Positions 15,515-24,646 of a DNA stretch of 64,000 nucleotides are shown here, piece by piece. The DNA is from Pseudomonas knackmussii B13. GTDB lineage: Bacteria; Pseudomonadota; Gammaproteobacteria; Pseudomonadales; Pseudomonadaceae. A program made the translations under genes and the position numbers. The notes beneath the pieces are model-generated. The model searched no databases, had not been told where the DNA came from, and saw nothing but the letters and a program-made list of their open reading frames with translations. The stretch spans positions 4,719,501 through 4,783,500 of the forward strand of contig NZ_HG322950.1 in NCBI RefSeq assembly GCF_000689415.1. Reading direction: 5' to 3'. Every line of letters begins with the position of its first letter. Within the stretch, counting starts at the first letter, position 1.

Positions 15515-16528
15515 TTACCAGCCCACACCCAGGCCAAGGGTATAGCGGCGCTGATTCACCCCGCCGTCCTCGGCGCTCAGACGATCCCACTCACCCTTCA
15601 GACTCAAGGAGGCCCAGGAAGTCAGCTTGTAGCGAATGCCCGCCTCGCTCTCCACTTCGTACTCGACCTTCGAGGTCAGCGGCTTGCTCACCTCACCGTT
15701 GGTGAACAGCTCGAACTGCTTGGCCAGCAAGTAGCGGTTGTAGTCCCACTTCACACTCGTCGAATAGAAGTGGTCCTTCTCGTCGTCGCTGAATTCGTAG
15801 TCGTTGCGGTTGACCAGTCCGGCCAAAGAGAAGGAGCCCAGTTCGTTGTCCCAGAACTGGTAGCCGGGGCCAGTACCCACGGTGCGCTTCTTCTCCAGGT
15901 CCTCGACCCAATCGCGCTTGTACTGCGCCTGACCCTGCCAGAACCAATGCTCATCGAGGAAACGGTCCAGCGCGTACTCGGCCGAGTAGTTGTCGACGCT
16001 CACCGAGTCGTCCTTCTTCTCGCGGTTGTATTCGCCCTGCAGGTTATGCCGCCACATGCCGTGGCGAGCGTTGGTCTTGAAGTTGATGTCGTAGTCCTCG
16101 ACATCGTTCTCCGCCATGGTGTGATCGACGGAGAAGTCCACCTGGCCCTTCCAGACCCAGTCCTCCAGCAACGGCCGCGGCGGCACCATCTGCTCGATGC
16201 TGGCGATCGGCACCGTCTGCTCGCTGCCGTTGACCAGCGTGACCTTGCCCGAGTCCGCTGCCTCGAGGCCCTTGGAGTGTTCGCCGGTGGCGTCCTGGTC
16301 ATGCTTGACCAGCAGGTTGCGATCGGTCTGCAGCGTGGCGATCTTGTCGCCGGTGAGCGTGACCTCCCCGGCATAGTCGGTCGCCAGCACCAGGCGTCCG
16401 CCGTCATACAGCTTGATCTTGCCGGTGAGGCGGTCTCCGTTCTTCAACCAGACCGTATCGGCCAGGACGGTGAGCGGGGTTGAGGCAACAGCGAGGCATA
16501 GCAGTAATCGCGACAACATGAGCAGCAT
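15515..16528 (-). CDS. DUF481 family outer-membrane beta-barrel protein
   Basis: A 337-residue exported protein. The signal peptide is LLMLSRLLLCLAVASTPLTV with cleavage near LA-DTVWLKNG. The DTVWLKNGDRLTGKI block and later beta-rich repeats of alternating polar and aromatic residues (e.g. WRHNLQGEYNREKKDDSVSV, FWDNELGSFSLAGLVNRNDY) identify DUF481 (YdiY type). The C-terminus ends in an aromatic residue (GLGVGW), as needed for outer-membrane insertion. Function is unknown. The start could also be the Met at 16519. Divergent from the ATL gene. Confidence 0.85.
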   Translation of the reverse strand: MLLMLSRLLLCLAVASTPLTVLADTVWLKNGDRLTGKIKLYDGGRLVLATDYAGEVTLTGDKIATLQTDRNLLVKHDQDATGEHSKGLEAADSGKVTLVNGSEQTVPIASIEQMVPPRPLLEDWVWKGQVDFSVDHTMAENDVEDYDINFKTNARHGMWRHNLQGEYNREKKDDSVSVDNYSAEYALDRFLDEHWFWQGQAQYKRDWVEDLEKKRTVGTGPGYQFWDNELGSFSLAGLVNRNDYEFSDDEKDHFYSTSVKWDYNRYLLAKQFELFTNGEVSKPLTSKVEYEVESEAGIRYKLTSWASLSLKGEWDRLSAEDGGVNQRRYTLGLGVGW

Positions 16529-16711
16529 TCAACTTGCGGGAGTGAGAAAAAAGCCGGGCATTATCCAGGGACCCAGCCCCGTCGCAAACACTGACCGGGC
16601 ACTCATGCGCTGAGTTCAACTGCATTGACAAAGGGCGTTCTCCCGGGCGTTACCCGCACAGCGGCGTCCGATATGCTGTACGGCAGCCTCGCCAGCCTCG
16701 GTATCAGTCCC

Positions 16712-17089
16712 ATGAGCCCGCCCAAACAGCCCTCCACTTCCCAACCGACCGCCGATCTCGGGCTGGAAAGCCTGCAGGTTCGTCGAGAGGCCATTTACCT
16801 GACGCTCGCCCAGGTGCCAGAGGGCTTCGTCATCAGCTACGGCGAGCTGGCCCGCCTGGCCGGCCTGGGACGCTCGGCGCGCCTGGTCGGACGCATCCTC
16901 AGCCAGTTGCCGGAAGGCTCGCGGTTGCCTTGGCACCGGGTGATCGCTGCTGGCGGCCGCATCAGCCTTCCGCAGGGCACCCCAGGTGGCGAAGAGCAGC
17001 GGGCACGATTGCGTGCCGAGGGGGTCCGAATCCATAACGATCGGGTGGACATACGTCGGCATGGCTGGCTTAGCGCCGGGCAGTCCTAG
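16712..17089 (+). CDS. Alkyltransferase-like protein (ATL; MGMT homologue with Trp in place of Cys)
   Basis: A 125-residue protein homologous to the DNA-binding domain of O6-alkylguanine-DNA alkyltransferase: YGELARLAGLGRSARLVGRIL helix-turn-helix with the Arg finger, then LPWHRVIAAGGRISLP. The MGMT active site PCHR is PWHR here (Trp74), the defining change of ATL proteins. These bind O6-alkylguanine without removing the alkyl group and hand the lesion to nucleotide excision repair. The start at 16712 matches the usual family length; in-frame starts at 16673 and 16625 exist, and none has a clear Shine-Dalgarno. Confidence 0.88.
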   Translation: MSPPKQPSTSQPTADLGLESLQVRREAIYLTLAQVPEGFVISYGELARLAGLGRSARLVGRILSQLPEGSRLPWHRVIAAGGRISLPQGTPGGEEQRARLRAEGVRIHNDRVDIRRHGWLSAGQS

Positions 17090-17128
17090 TAAAGTCCGCG
17101 ATAATTTTTGCGTGCTGGAACCCCCTTC

Positions 17129-18943
17129 ATGAAACAGCATTCCTGGCGAGAGGCGCTGGTTGCCTATAAATCTCTCGCCAGCCTCGCGCTTTTGATGCTC
17201 GGCTTCGCCGCCGGACTGCCTACGATGCTGGTTTTCACCACCCTCTCGGTGTGGTTGCGCGAAGCCGGCGTGGCGCGGGAAACCATCGGTTTCGCCAGCT
17301 GGCTGGGCCTGGTTTACGCCTTCAAGTGGGTCTGGTCGCCGATGCTCGACCAATGGCGCCTGCCTTGGATCGGCAAGCTCGGCCGGCGTCGTTCCTGGCT
17401 GGTGTCCTCGCAGGCGATGATCGCCATCGGCCTGCTCGGCATGGCGCTGTGCAACCCGCAGTACCACCTGGCCTGGCTGATCGGCCTGGCGCTGCTAGTG
17501 GCCTTCGCTTCGGCCACCCAGGACATCGCCATCGACGCCTATCGCCTGGAGATCGCCGAGAACACCCGCCAGGCAGCACTCGCTGCGTGCTACATGACCG
17601 GCTATCGCGCCGCCGTGCTGCTGGCCAGCGCCGGTGCGCTGTTCCTGGCCGAGTGGTTCGGCTCGAGCAGCCTGCACTACAGCCAGAGCGCCTGGAGCCT
17701 GACTTACGGGTTGTTCTCGCTGCTCATCCTGCCCGGGCTGATCAGCAGTCTGCTGATGCGCGAACCACCGTTGAACGTGCAGCCGCAACCTGTGGCCAAC
17801 TCCGCCTACGCCTTCAACCACCAGCTGTTCTCGGTACTGCAGCTGCTGGTGCTGCTGATCTCGCTGCCCGCCATGCTCACTGCGCTGACCAACCAGGCCT
17901 GGCCGCGAGCGGGGCTGTACGCCCTGTTCATCGTGCTGTGCCTGAGCCCGGGCGGCCGCCGACAGATCCGTCCGGTGCGCGAACTGCTCTCGCGAGTGCG
18001 TCGTCCGCTGCTCGTCGCTGCGCACGGCAAGGGCATCCCGCAATTCGACTTCGTGCACCAGGCCGTCTCGGTGATCGTGCTGATCATCCTGCTGGTCACC
18101 GGTACTGCCATGTTCAATTGCGCGAGCACGGGCAAATGGTGGCTGGCCAGCCTGTATCTACTGATCGCCCTGAGCTGCTTCTCGGCGCCCGGCCGCCTGC
18201 TGATGGCGCCGGTGCTGACGCCCATCACCGAGTTCATCCGCCGCTATCGCTGGCAGGCGCTGCTGCTGCTCGGGCTGATCTCCACCTATCGCCTGTCCGA
18301 TACCGTGATGGGCGTTATGGCCGGGGTCTTCTACATCGACATGGGCTTCTCCAAGGAAGTCATCGCCACCGTCAGCAAGCTGTTCGGCGTGATCATGACC
18401 CTGCTGGGCGCAGGCGCGGGCGGCATCCTCATCGCCCGCTTCAACATCCTGCCCATACTGTTCCTGGCCGGCGCCGCCTCGGCGGGCACCAACCTGCTGT
18501 TCGCCATGCTCGCGCACATGGGGCCGATCAGCGATCCGCTGATCATCCAGGAGGATGTCTTCACCCTGCTGAAGACCATGGAGCCGCACATCAGCATGTT
18601 CGTGCTGACCATCATGCTCGACAACTTCAGCGGCGGCCTGGCGGCCTCGGCCTTCGTCGCCTACCTGTCGAGCCTGACCAACCTGAAGTTCTCCGCCACC
18701 CAGTACGCCATGCTCAGCTCCACCATGCTGCTGCTGCCGCGCTTCATCGGCGGCTACTCAGGCAGCATGGTCGAGCACATGGGTTACGAGCGCTTCTTCT
18801 TCCTCACCGCACTCCTCGGCATCCCGACCCTGCTGCTGATCGGCTGGCTCTGGCTGCGGCGCAAGAACGGCATGCCCAATGGCGCCCCGCAGGAAGAGTC
18901 TCCGGAGCAAGCGCCGAGCAGCGGCCGCACGGAGCATGGATAA
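17129..18943 (+). CDS. ampG: Muropeptide permease AmpG (MFS)
   Basis: A 604-residue inner-membrane transporter with about 14 hydrophobic helices, longer than E. coli AmpG but usual for Pseudomonas. Typical AmpG blocks: GFAAGLPTMLVFTTLSVWLR near the N-terminus, SATQDIAIDAYRLE near 130, and MGVMAGVFYIDMGFSKEVIA past the middle. It imports GlcNAc-anhydroMurNAc peptides for cell-wall recycling and so feeds the AmpR/AmpC beta-lactamase control. The gene starts 39 bp after the ATL gene and ends at a strong terminator. Start at MKQHSWREAL (17129); the upstream in-frame ATG at 17108 is less likely. Confidence 0.94.
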   Translation: MKQHSWREALVAYKSLASLALLMLGFAAGLPTMLVFTTLSVWLREAGVARETIGFASWLGLVYAFKWVWSPMLDQWRLPWIGKLGRRRSWLVSSQAMIAIGLLGMALCNPQYHLAWLIGLALLVAFASATQDIAIDAYRLEIAENTRQAALAACYMTGYRAAVLLASAGALFLAEWFGSSSLHYSQSAWSLTYGLFSLLILPGLISSLLMREPPLNVQPQPVANSAYAFNHQLFSVLQLLVLLISLPAMLTALTNQAWPRAGLYALFIVLCLSPGGRRQIRPVRELLSRVRRPLLVAAHGKGIPQFDFVHQAVSVIVLIILLVTGTAMFNCASTGKWWLASLYLLIALSCFSAPGRLLMAPVLTPITEFIRRYRWQALLLLGLISTYRLSDTVMGVMAGVFYIDMGFSKEVIATVSKLFGVIMTLLGAGAGGILIARFNILPILFLAGAASAGTNLLFAMLAHMGPISDPLIIQEDVFTLLKTMEPHISMFVLTIMLDNFSGGLAASAFVAYLSSLTNLKFSATQYAMLSSTMLLLPRFIGGYSGSMVEHMGYERFFFLTALLGIPTLLLIGWLWLRRKNGMPNGAPQEESPEQAPSSGRTEHG

Positions 18944-18964
18944 GCTCACTGCGCAGAAGAAATG

Positions 18965-18993
18965 AAAGAGGCCGGCATTGCGCCGGCCTCTTT
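18965..18993. terminator. Bidirectional terminator between ampG and the mscS-type gene
   Basis: Stem AAAGAGGCCGGC/GCCGGCCTCTTT with a 5-nt loop, lying between convergent genes. T-tracts are short (TTT) on both sides. Confidence 0.75.
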
Positions 18994-19008
18994 GCATTGC
19001 GCCTTCGG

Positions 19009-19857
19009 TCAGTCGACCAGGCTGGTTTCCTCGCTGCCACGCAGCACACGCACCACGCGGCTTGGCAGGGCCAGGCCGATATCGCGGTCGAGCAGGCGGC
19101 GACGCACTTGCTCGTTTAGCATGAAGGTCACCGCACTGAAATCGCCGTTGGCCGTCCAAACACGCAGCGACAGGGTCACCGAGTTTTCGCCGAGCGCCGC
19201 GACTACCACCGCCGGCTGCGGGGTCTTCAGGACGCGCGGGTCCTCCGCCAGCTCCAGGAGGATGGCGCGGGCGCTGTCCAGGTCGGCGTCGAAGGCCAAT
19301 TTGACGTCGAAGATGACCTGGCGACTGGCCTGCCGCGAGGCGTTGGTGATGATGCCGTTGGATAGCGCGCCATTGGGCAGGATGACCGTCCGGTTGTCCC
19401 CGGTGCGCACGATGGTGTGGAAGATCTGGATGCTGTCCACGGTGCCGGACACGCCTTGCGCCTCGATCGAATCGCCGACCTTGAACGGGCGCATCAGCAG
19501 GATCAGCACGCCACCGGCGAAGTTCGCCAGGCTGCCTTGCAAGGCCAGGCCGACAGCCAGGCCGGCAGCACCGATGGCGGCGACGAAGCTGGTGGTCTGG
19601 ATGCCGATCATCGAGGCCACACTGATGACCAGGAGGATCTTCAGGGCAATGTTCACCACGCTGCCAATGAAGCCCTGCAGGGTCACGTCGACGTGACGGC
19701 TGGAAAGAAGGCGGCTGATGCGGCGAGTCAGGGTATTGATGACCCACCAGCCGATCAGCAGGGTCAGTAGCGCCAGCAAGGCGTTACCCAGGTAACTCAG
19801 CACTATTGGCATCCAGGCTTCCGCACTGCGCACCACTTGGTCGTAATTCATGTCCAT
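19009..19857 (-). CDS. Small-conductance mechanosensitive channel, MscS family
   Basis: A 282-residue MscS-type channel, close to the E. coli MscS length. Three N-terminal membrane helices: about 17-45, 55-80, and the pore helix GAAGLAVGLALQGSLANFAG with the Gly/Ala packing pattern. The beta domain follows (GVLILLMRPFKVGDSIEAQG, then VILPNGALSNGIITNAS), then the alpha/beta vestibule. It opens under membrane tension to release solutes during hypo-osmotic shock. The start MDMNYDQVV at 19857 has AGGGGG upstream. Convergent with ampG. Confidence 0.92.
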   Translation of the reverse strand: MDMNYDQVVRSAEAWMPIVLSYLGNALLALLTLLIGWWVINTLTRRISRLLSSRHVDVTLQGFIGSVVNIALKILLVISVASMIGIQTTSFVAAIGAAGLAVGLALQGSLANFAGGVLILLMRPFKVGDSIEAQGVSGTVDSIQIFHTIVRTGDNRTVILPNGALSNGIITNASRQASRQVIFDVKLAFDADLDSARAILLELAEDPRVLKTPQPAVVVAALGENSVTLSLRVWTANGDFSAVTFMLNEQVRRRLLDRDIGLALPSRVVRVLRGSEETSLVD

Positions 19858-19888
19858 GGAATCGGGCCCCCTGGGTTTATCGGTCCTT

Positions 19889-19921
19889 AAAAAAGCAATC
19901 GCCATGGCGGACCATGGCGAT
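19889..19921 (-). terminator. Intrinsic terminator of yajQ
   Basis: Stem ATCGCCATGG/CCATGGCGAT with loop CGGA, followed leftward by TGCTTTTTT. It lies between the yajQ stop and the downstream channel gene. Confidence 0.85.
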
Positions 19922-19984
19922 CGGAGTTCGCCTGGCGACGCCCTATTGCGACGCCGCCCGGCACGCGAGGTTCCGTAGCGGAAC

Positions 19985-20464
19985 TCAGTCGCGGAAGTTG
20001 TTGAACTGCAAGGGCATGCCGAGCGACTCGCCGCGCAGCAGGGCGATGGCTTCCTGCAGGTCGTCGCGCTTCTTGCCGGTGACGCGCACCTGCTCGCCCT
20101 GGATAGCGGCCTGGACCTTCATCTTCTTGTCCTTGATCAGGCCGACGATCTTCTTCGCCAGCTCCTTGTCGATACCCTCGCGGAAGTTCACTTCCTGCTT
20201 GACCACCTTGCCCGACGGGAAGGCGTCCTTGATCTCCATGCACTGGATATCGATCTTGCGCTTGATCAGGCTGCCGCGGAGGATGTCGAGCATCTGCTCG
20301 AGCATGAAGTCGGCTTCGGCAGTCAGGGTCACGGCCTTGTCCTTAGGCTCGAAGCTGCATTTGCCCTTGAGGTCGAAACGGCGGTCCAGCTCCTTGCCGG
20401 CGTTGTCCAGGGCGTTGGTCAATTCGTGTTTGTCCAGTTCGGACACCACGTCGAACGAAGGCAT
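19985..20464 (-). CDS. yajQ: YajQ family nucleotide-binding protein
   Basis: A 159-residue cytosolic protein with the YajQ pattern: MPSFDVVSELDKHELTNALD, ELDRRFDLKGKCSFE, KRKIDIQCMEIKDAFPSG, and IKDKKMKVQAAIQGEQVRVT. Family members bind cyclic di-GMP in Xanthomonas and Pseudomonas and act through a transcription factor partner; others bind tRNA or nucleotides in vitro. Start at 20464, the conserved MPSFD. The gene is divergent from the response regulator at 20616, itself a degenerate diguanylate cyclase relative, so both may belong to c-di-GMP signalling (inference). Confidence 0.93.
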   Translation of the reverse strand: MPSFDVVSELDKHELTNALDNAGKELDRRFDLKGKCSFEPKDKAVTLTAEADFMLEQMLDILRGSLIKRKIDIQCMEIKDAFPSGKVVKQEVNFREGIDKELAKKIVGLIKDKKMKVQAAIQGEQVRVTGKKRDDLQEAIALLRGESLGMPLQFNNFRD

Positions 20465-20615
20465 GTCATCTCTCCAGATGGACGGCGCGATCAGGTTCAC
20501 ACTCGGGAACGCGCCTGGCTTGACGGTAAAAATGCGCGCTCATTATAACTGAGCTACACGCCAGCGCCCTGCCCAAGAACCGGTCGCCCCTCCCCTCCTG
20601 CGAGCCCCCTGCCCA

Positions 20616-21581
20616 ATGCCCAACAACCATCTGAGCATCCTGGTGGTCGACGACGCCAAGTTCTCCAGCGCCATGATCGGCCGCGCCCTGAACCAGGCCG
20701 GCTACCTCAACGTGCGTTTCGCCAGCAGCGCCAGCGAAGCCCTGCAATTGCTTGAACAGGAACCGGTCAGCGTGCTCCTCGCCGACTGGCTGATGCCGGA
20801 AATGGATGGCCTGGAACTGACCGCCCGGGTACGCCAGCTCGACGAGAGCGGCGACCACTACACCTACATCATCCTGCTCACCGGCAAAGAGGGCGACAAC
20901 GTGCTGGCCGAGGCCTTCGACCGCGGCGTCGACGACTTCGTCAGCAAGGCTGCGATGAGCGAGCAGCTGGTACCACGCGTGCTGGCGGCCGACCGCCTGT
21001 GCAACACCCTGCAGCGCCTGCTGGTGGAGAACCGCCTGCTGACCCAGAACATCACCAGCCTGGAGGAGCGCAACCTGGTCGACAGCGCCACCGGACTGGG
21101 CAACCTGCGCTACCTGCGGCAGAAGCTCGCCGACAGCATCCGCCAGGTCGAATCCCGCGGCGGCGCGGTCTGCTACATGCTGATCGGCTTGCCCGAGCTC
21201 CATGAGCTCAGCGAGCGTCACGGCCCGGGCTTCCAGCAGGAGCTGCTGCACGGCATCGGCCGGCGCCTGCAGCAACTGGTGCGTCCGCTCGACGTGCTGA
21301 CGCGCATCGACGAGTGCCACTTCGGCCTGATCACCCTGCTCGAAGACCTCCAGGAGTGCTCGCCGAGCAGCTTCCGCCGCCTGCACGAAGGCCTCAACCT
21401 CAAGGCATTCAAGACCCGCGAAGGCTTCATCACCCTCAAGGCCGGCATCGGCCTGGTCGGCCTCGACGCCAAGTCGCTGCCGGTGCAGGTCGACGAGCTC
21501 CTGGAGCTGGGGCGCACCCTGCTGCCAGACGCCTTCGCCAGCGGGCGGATCAACGCCAGCCGGCTGTCCGGGGTGCGCTAG
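20616..21581 (+). CDS. Response regulator with receiver domain and degenerate GGDEF domain
   Basis: A 321-residue protein. The receiver domain covers 1-125 with acidic pair Asp12/Asp13 and phospho-acceptor Asp57 (LLADWLMPEMDG). A short coiled coil (NTLQRLLVENRLLTQNITSL) leads to a GGDEF-fold domain at about 155-310. The signature GGDEF reads RIDEC, so diguanylate cyclase activity is unlikely. It may be a scaffold or c-di-GMP or protein binding module. The surrounding ATGLGNLRYL block confirms the fold. Divergent from yajQ; panE follows 39 bp later. Confidence 0.88.
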   Translation: MPNNHLSILVVDDAKFSSAMIGRALNQAGYLNVRFASSASEALQLLEQEPVSVLLADWLMPEMDGLELTARVRQLDESGDHYTYIILLTGKEGDNVLAEAFDRGVDDFVSKAAMSEQLVPRVLAADRLCNTLQRLLVENRLLTQNITSLEERNLVDSATGLGNLRYLRQKLADSIRQVESRGGAVCYMLIGLPELHELSERHGPGFQQELLHGIGRRLQQLVRPLDVLTRIDECHFGLITLLEDLQECSPSSFRRLHEGLNLKAFKTREGFITLKAGIGLVGLDAKSLPVQVDELLELGRTLLPDAFASGRINASRLSGVR

Positions 21582-21620
21582 ACTTCGCGTTGGATTCACA
21601 ACCTCTGCGAAGTCACTGCC

Positions 21621-22535
21621 ATGATCTGGTACATCCTCGGCGCCGGCAGCCTCGGCAGCCTCTGGGCCACCCGCCTGGCCCGCGCCGGCCAGCCGGTGCA
21701 GCTGCTGCTGCGTGACCGGCAACGCCTGGCGGCCTATCGCGAACGCGGCGGCCTCACCCTCTGTGAAGATGGCCGCGAAACGCTCTACCCGATTCCCGCG
21801 GAAACCGCCGGCCACGGCGGCACCCCCATCCATCGCCTGCTCCTGGCCAGCAAGGCCTACGACGCCGAAGAAGCGGCCGCCAGCGTAGCCGCGCGCCTGG
21901 CCCCGGATGCCGAGATCATCCTTCTGCAGAACGGCCTGGGCAGTCAGCAGGCCGTTGCCGCGCACCTGCCACGGGCACGCTGCCTGTACGCATCGAGCAC
22001 CGAAGGCGCGTTCCGCGACGGCGACTTCCGCGTGGTATTCGCCGGCCGCGGACAAACCTGGCTCGGTGACGAACGCGGCGGCCCGGCACCGGCCTGGCTG
22101 GCCGACCTGGAAAGCGCCGAGATTCCCGTGCAGTGGAGCGGCGACATCCTCGAACGCCTATGGCGCAAGCTTGCGCTCAACTGTGCGATCAACCCGCTGA
22201 CAGTGCTACACCATTGCCGCAACGGCGAGCTGGCCAACCACGCAGAGGAAGTCGCCGGGCTCTGTGACGAGCTCGGTCATCTGCTGCACGCCTGCGGTTA
22301 CACCCTGGCCGCGCGGGAACTGCAAGGCGAAGTGGAGCGGGTAATCGACGCCACCGCACGCAACTTCTCGTCCATGTACCAGGACGTCGCCAACGGCCGC
22401 CGCACCGAGATCGCCTATCTGCTGGCCCACGCGTGCAACGAAGGACGCCGCCGCAACCTGGCCCAGCCAAGGCTGGAAGCAGTGCATCTGCGTCTGCGCG
22501 AACTGTTGCGCCAGCGCGGATTGCCGGAGGCCTGA
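21621..22535 (+). CDS. panE: 2-dehydropantoate 2-reductase (ketopantoate reductase)
   Basis: A 304-residue enzyme that reduces ketopantoate to pantoate with NADPH on the pantothenate/CoA route. N-terminal Rossmann motif GAGSLGSLWA at 7-16, LLLASKAYDAEEA with the conserved Lys, LLQNGLGSQQAV, and WRKLALNCAINPLT with the catalytic/substrate Lys-Asn pattern of ApbA/PanE. The C-terminal helical domain includes SSMYQDVANGRRTEIAYL, the substrate motif. It lies in the same direction as the response regulator and the histidine kinase, with short gaps. Confidence 0.94.
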   Translation: MIWYILGAGSLGSLWATRLARAGQPVQLLLRDRQRLAAYRERGGLTLCEDGRETLYPIPAETAGHGGTPIHRLLLASKAYDAEEAAASVAARLAPDAEIILLQNGLGSQQAVAAHLPRARCLYASSTEGAFRDGDFRVVFAGRGQTWLGDERGGPAPAWLADLESAEIPVQWSGDILERLWRKLALNCAINPLTVLHHCRNGELANHAEEVAGLCDELGHLLHACGYTLAARELQGEVERVIDATARNFSSMYQDVANGRRTEIAYLLAHACNEGRRRNLAQPRLEAVHLRLRELLRQRGLPEA

Positions 22536-22579
22536 CGGGCGGGCTACCCTGCCCGCCCGCGTCCGGACAGCGAACCTTC

Positions 22580-24643
22580 ATGCCCTCCTTCGTCAACCTG
22601 CGCCAGCGCCTGGAAAACCTGCCGGTCGGCAAGAAGATCCTCGCCGCCCTGCTGGTGCTGCTGGCCACCGTCATGCTGGTGGCCAACCTGGCCTTCATCA
22701 GCGCCGCCTACTGGATCTCGCAGGACAGCGTGGCGCCACAGGCGCTGCAGACCATCGGCCGCCTGATCGCCAACCCAGCCCTGAGCTATCCGGCGCTGAG
22801 CTCGCCGGAACAGGCCAACGCCTTGCTCGAGCAGCTCGACGACTACCAGCCGCTACGCGCCGCCGCGCTATATGATCCTGATGGCCAGCGCATCGCCCAA
22901 TCACCGCGCGAAGGCGCCGTAGAGCTGCCCAAGCATCTTGAGCACCTCGAACGCTGGCGCGAACACGAATACCGCCTCAACGCCCTCTTCGAACTCCCCC
23001 AGCCCGGCGGCCGTAACGGCTACCTGCTGCTGGTGGCCAGCAGCGAGCTGCCCGGTGCCTTCTACACCGGCACCCTCAGCGCCTCGCTGGCGATCCTCGC
23101 AGTCAGCGTGCTGCTCTGGATGCTCATCGCCCGGCAGATTCGCCGCCTGATCACCCGGCCGATCCGCAGCCTGGAAGAGCTGTCGCTGCAGGTGACCCAC
23201 GAGGAGAACTACTCGCTGCGCGCCGAGCCCGGCAACGCCGACGAAATCGGCCGCCTGGCCGACGCCTTCAACACCATGCTGACCCGCATCGAAGCCCGCG
23301 AGCAGCAGCTCAAGCGCGCCCGCGACGACGCCCAGGAAGCCGTGGCACAGGCCCAGGGCCTGGCCGAGGAAACCCGTCGCTCGAACCGCAAGCTGGAACT
23401 GGAAGTCCAGGTGCGCAGCAAGATCGAGAAGAAGCTCACCGGCTTCCAGAACTACCTCAACAGCATCATCGACTCGATGCCTTCCGCGCTGATCGCGGTG
23501 GACGAGCAGCTCTACGTTACCCAGTGGAACGAAGAGGCCAGCCGCCTCTCCGGCACCAGCCTCGACGACGCGGTGAACCAGCCGGTTTTCCTCGCATTCC
23601 CCTCGCTCAAGCCCTTCCTCCTGCAGCTCACCCGCGCCGCCGAACAACACAAGGTCGAACGCGTCGAGCGGGTGACCTGGGCGCTGACCGACTCGCCGCG
23701 CCACTACGCCCTGACCTTCTATCCGCTGATGGGCGGCACCGGCCGTGGCGCGGTGATCCGCATCGACGACATCACCGAACGCCTGGGCATGGAAGAGCTG
23801 ATGGTGCAGTCGGAGAAGATGCTCTCGGTAGGCGGTCTCGCCGCCGGCATGGCGCACGAGATCAACAACCCGCTGGGGGCGATCCTGCACAACGTGCAGA
23901 ACATCCGCCGGCGCCTGTCGAACGACCTGCCGAAGAACCTCGAAGTGGCCGGGGAGATCGGCATCGACCTGGAAGACCTCAATCACTACCTCGAAGCACG
24001 CGAGATTCCCAAGCTGATGGATGGCATCCAGTACGCCGGCTCGCGGGCGGCGAAGATCGTCACCCACATGCTCGCCTTCAGCCGCCGCAGCCACCGGCAG
24101 ATGTCGCCCTGCGAACTGCCGGCGCTCATCGAGCAGGCCGTGGAGATCGCCAGCAACGACTTCGACCTCGCCGGCGGCTTCGACTTCAAGTCGCTGGAAA
24201 TCGTCCAGGAGTTCGACCCGCGCCTGGGCCCCGTGCCGGCGATCGCCAACGAACTCGAGCAGGTACTGCTCAACCTGCTGAAGAACGCCGCCCAGGCCAT
24301 CCACCAGCGCGACGACGAAGAGGAAGGCGAGCTGGGCCGCATCACCCTGCGCACCCTGTACAACCCGCCGTGGGCCGAAATCCAGGTCCAGGACAACGGT
24401 GTCGGCATGCCGGAAAACGTGCGCAAACGCATCTTCGAGCCGTTCTTCACCACCAAGGAAGTCGGCCAGGGCACCGGCCTGGGCCTGTCGGTCTCGTACT
24501 TCATCATCACCAACAACCACAAGGGGCAGATGGAGGTGCAGTCCGAGCTCGGCCAAGGCACCTGCTTCACCCTGCGCCTGCCGCTGGCCGACGAAACACC
24601 CACCGCGCCGCTGCTGCCGGCGGTACGCAGCAAGGAGCTCTGA
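22580..24643 (+). CDS. Membrane histidine kinase (HAMP-PAS-HisKA-HATPase)
   Basis: A 687-residue sensor. TM1 about 18-43 (ILAALLVLLATVMLVANLAF), a small periplasmic domain, TM2 about 165-190, HAMP, a coiled coil, then a PAS domain (YLNSIIDSMPSALIAVDEQL) near 290-400. HisKA has His426 in AAGMAHEINNPLGAILHN, and the HATPase has NLLKNAAQAI, DNGVGMP and GTGLGLSVSYF. The HEINNPLG form groups it with NtrB/DctB-like kinases. The cognate regulator is not adjacent; the response regulator two genes upstream lacks a DNA-binding output. The signal is unknown. Start at MPSFVNLRQ (22580). Confidence 0.9.
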   Translation: MPSFVNLRQRLENLPVGKKILAALLVLLATVMLVANLAFISAAYWISQDSVAPQALQTIGRLIANPALSYPALSSPEQANALLEQLDDYQPLRAAALYDPDGQRIAQSPREGAVELPKHLEHLERWREHEYRLNALFELPQPGGRNGYLLLVASSELPGAFYTGTLSASLAILAVSVLLWMLIARQIRRLITRPIRSLEELSLQVTHEENYSLRAEPGNADEIGRLADAFNTMLTRIEAREQQLKRARDDAQEAVAQAQGLAEETRRSNRKLELEVQVRSKIEKKLTGFQNYLNSIIDSMPSALIAVDEQLYVTQWNEEASRLSGTSLDDAVNQPVFLAFPSLKPFLLQLTRAAEQHKVERVERVTWALTDSPRHYALTFYPLMGGTGRGAVIRIDDITERLGMEELMVQSEKMLSVGGLAAGMAHEINNPLGAILHNVQNIRRRLSNDLPKNLEVAGEIGIDLEDLNHYLEAREIPKLMDGIQYAGSRAAKIVTHMLAFSRRSHRQMSPCELPALIEQAVEIASNDFDLAGGFDFKSLEIVQEFDPRLGPVPAIANELEQVLLNLLKNAAQAIHQRDDEEEGELGRITLRTLYNPPWAEIQVQDNGVGMPENVRKRIFEPFFTTKEVGQGTGLGLSVSYFIITNNHKGQMEVQSELGQGTCFTLRLPLADETPTAPLLPAVRSKEL

Positions 24644-24646
24644 ACC

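Noticed and set aside
17251..19119. Long alternative frame inside ampG on the same strand
   Set aside because: Arg/Ala/His-rich translation typical of an out-of-frame read of a GC-rich gene, and it runs through the ampG terminator.
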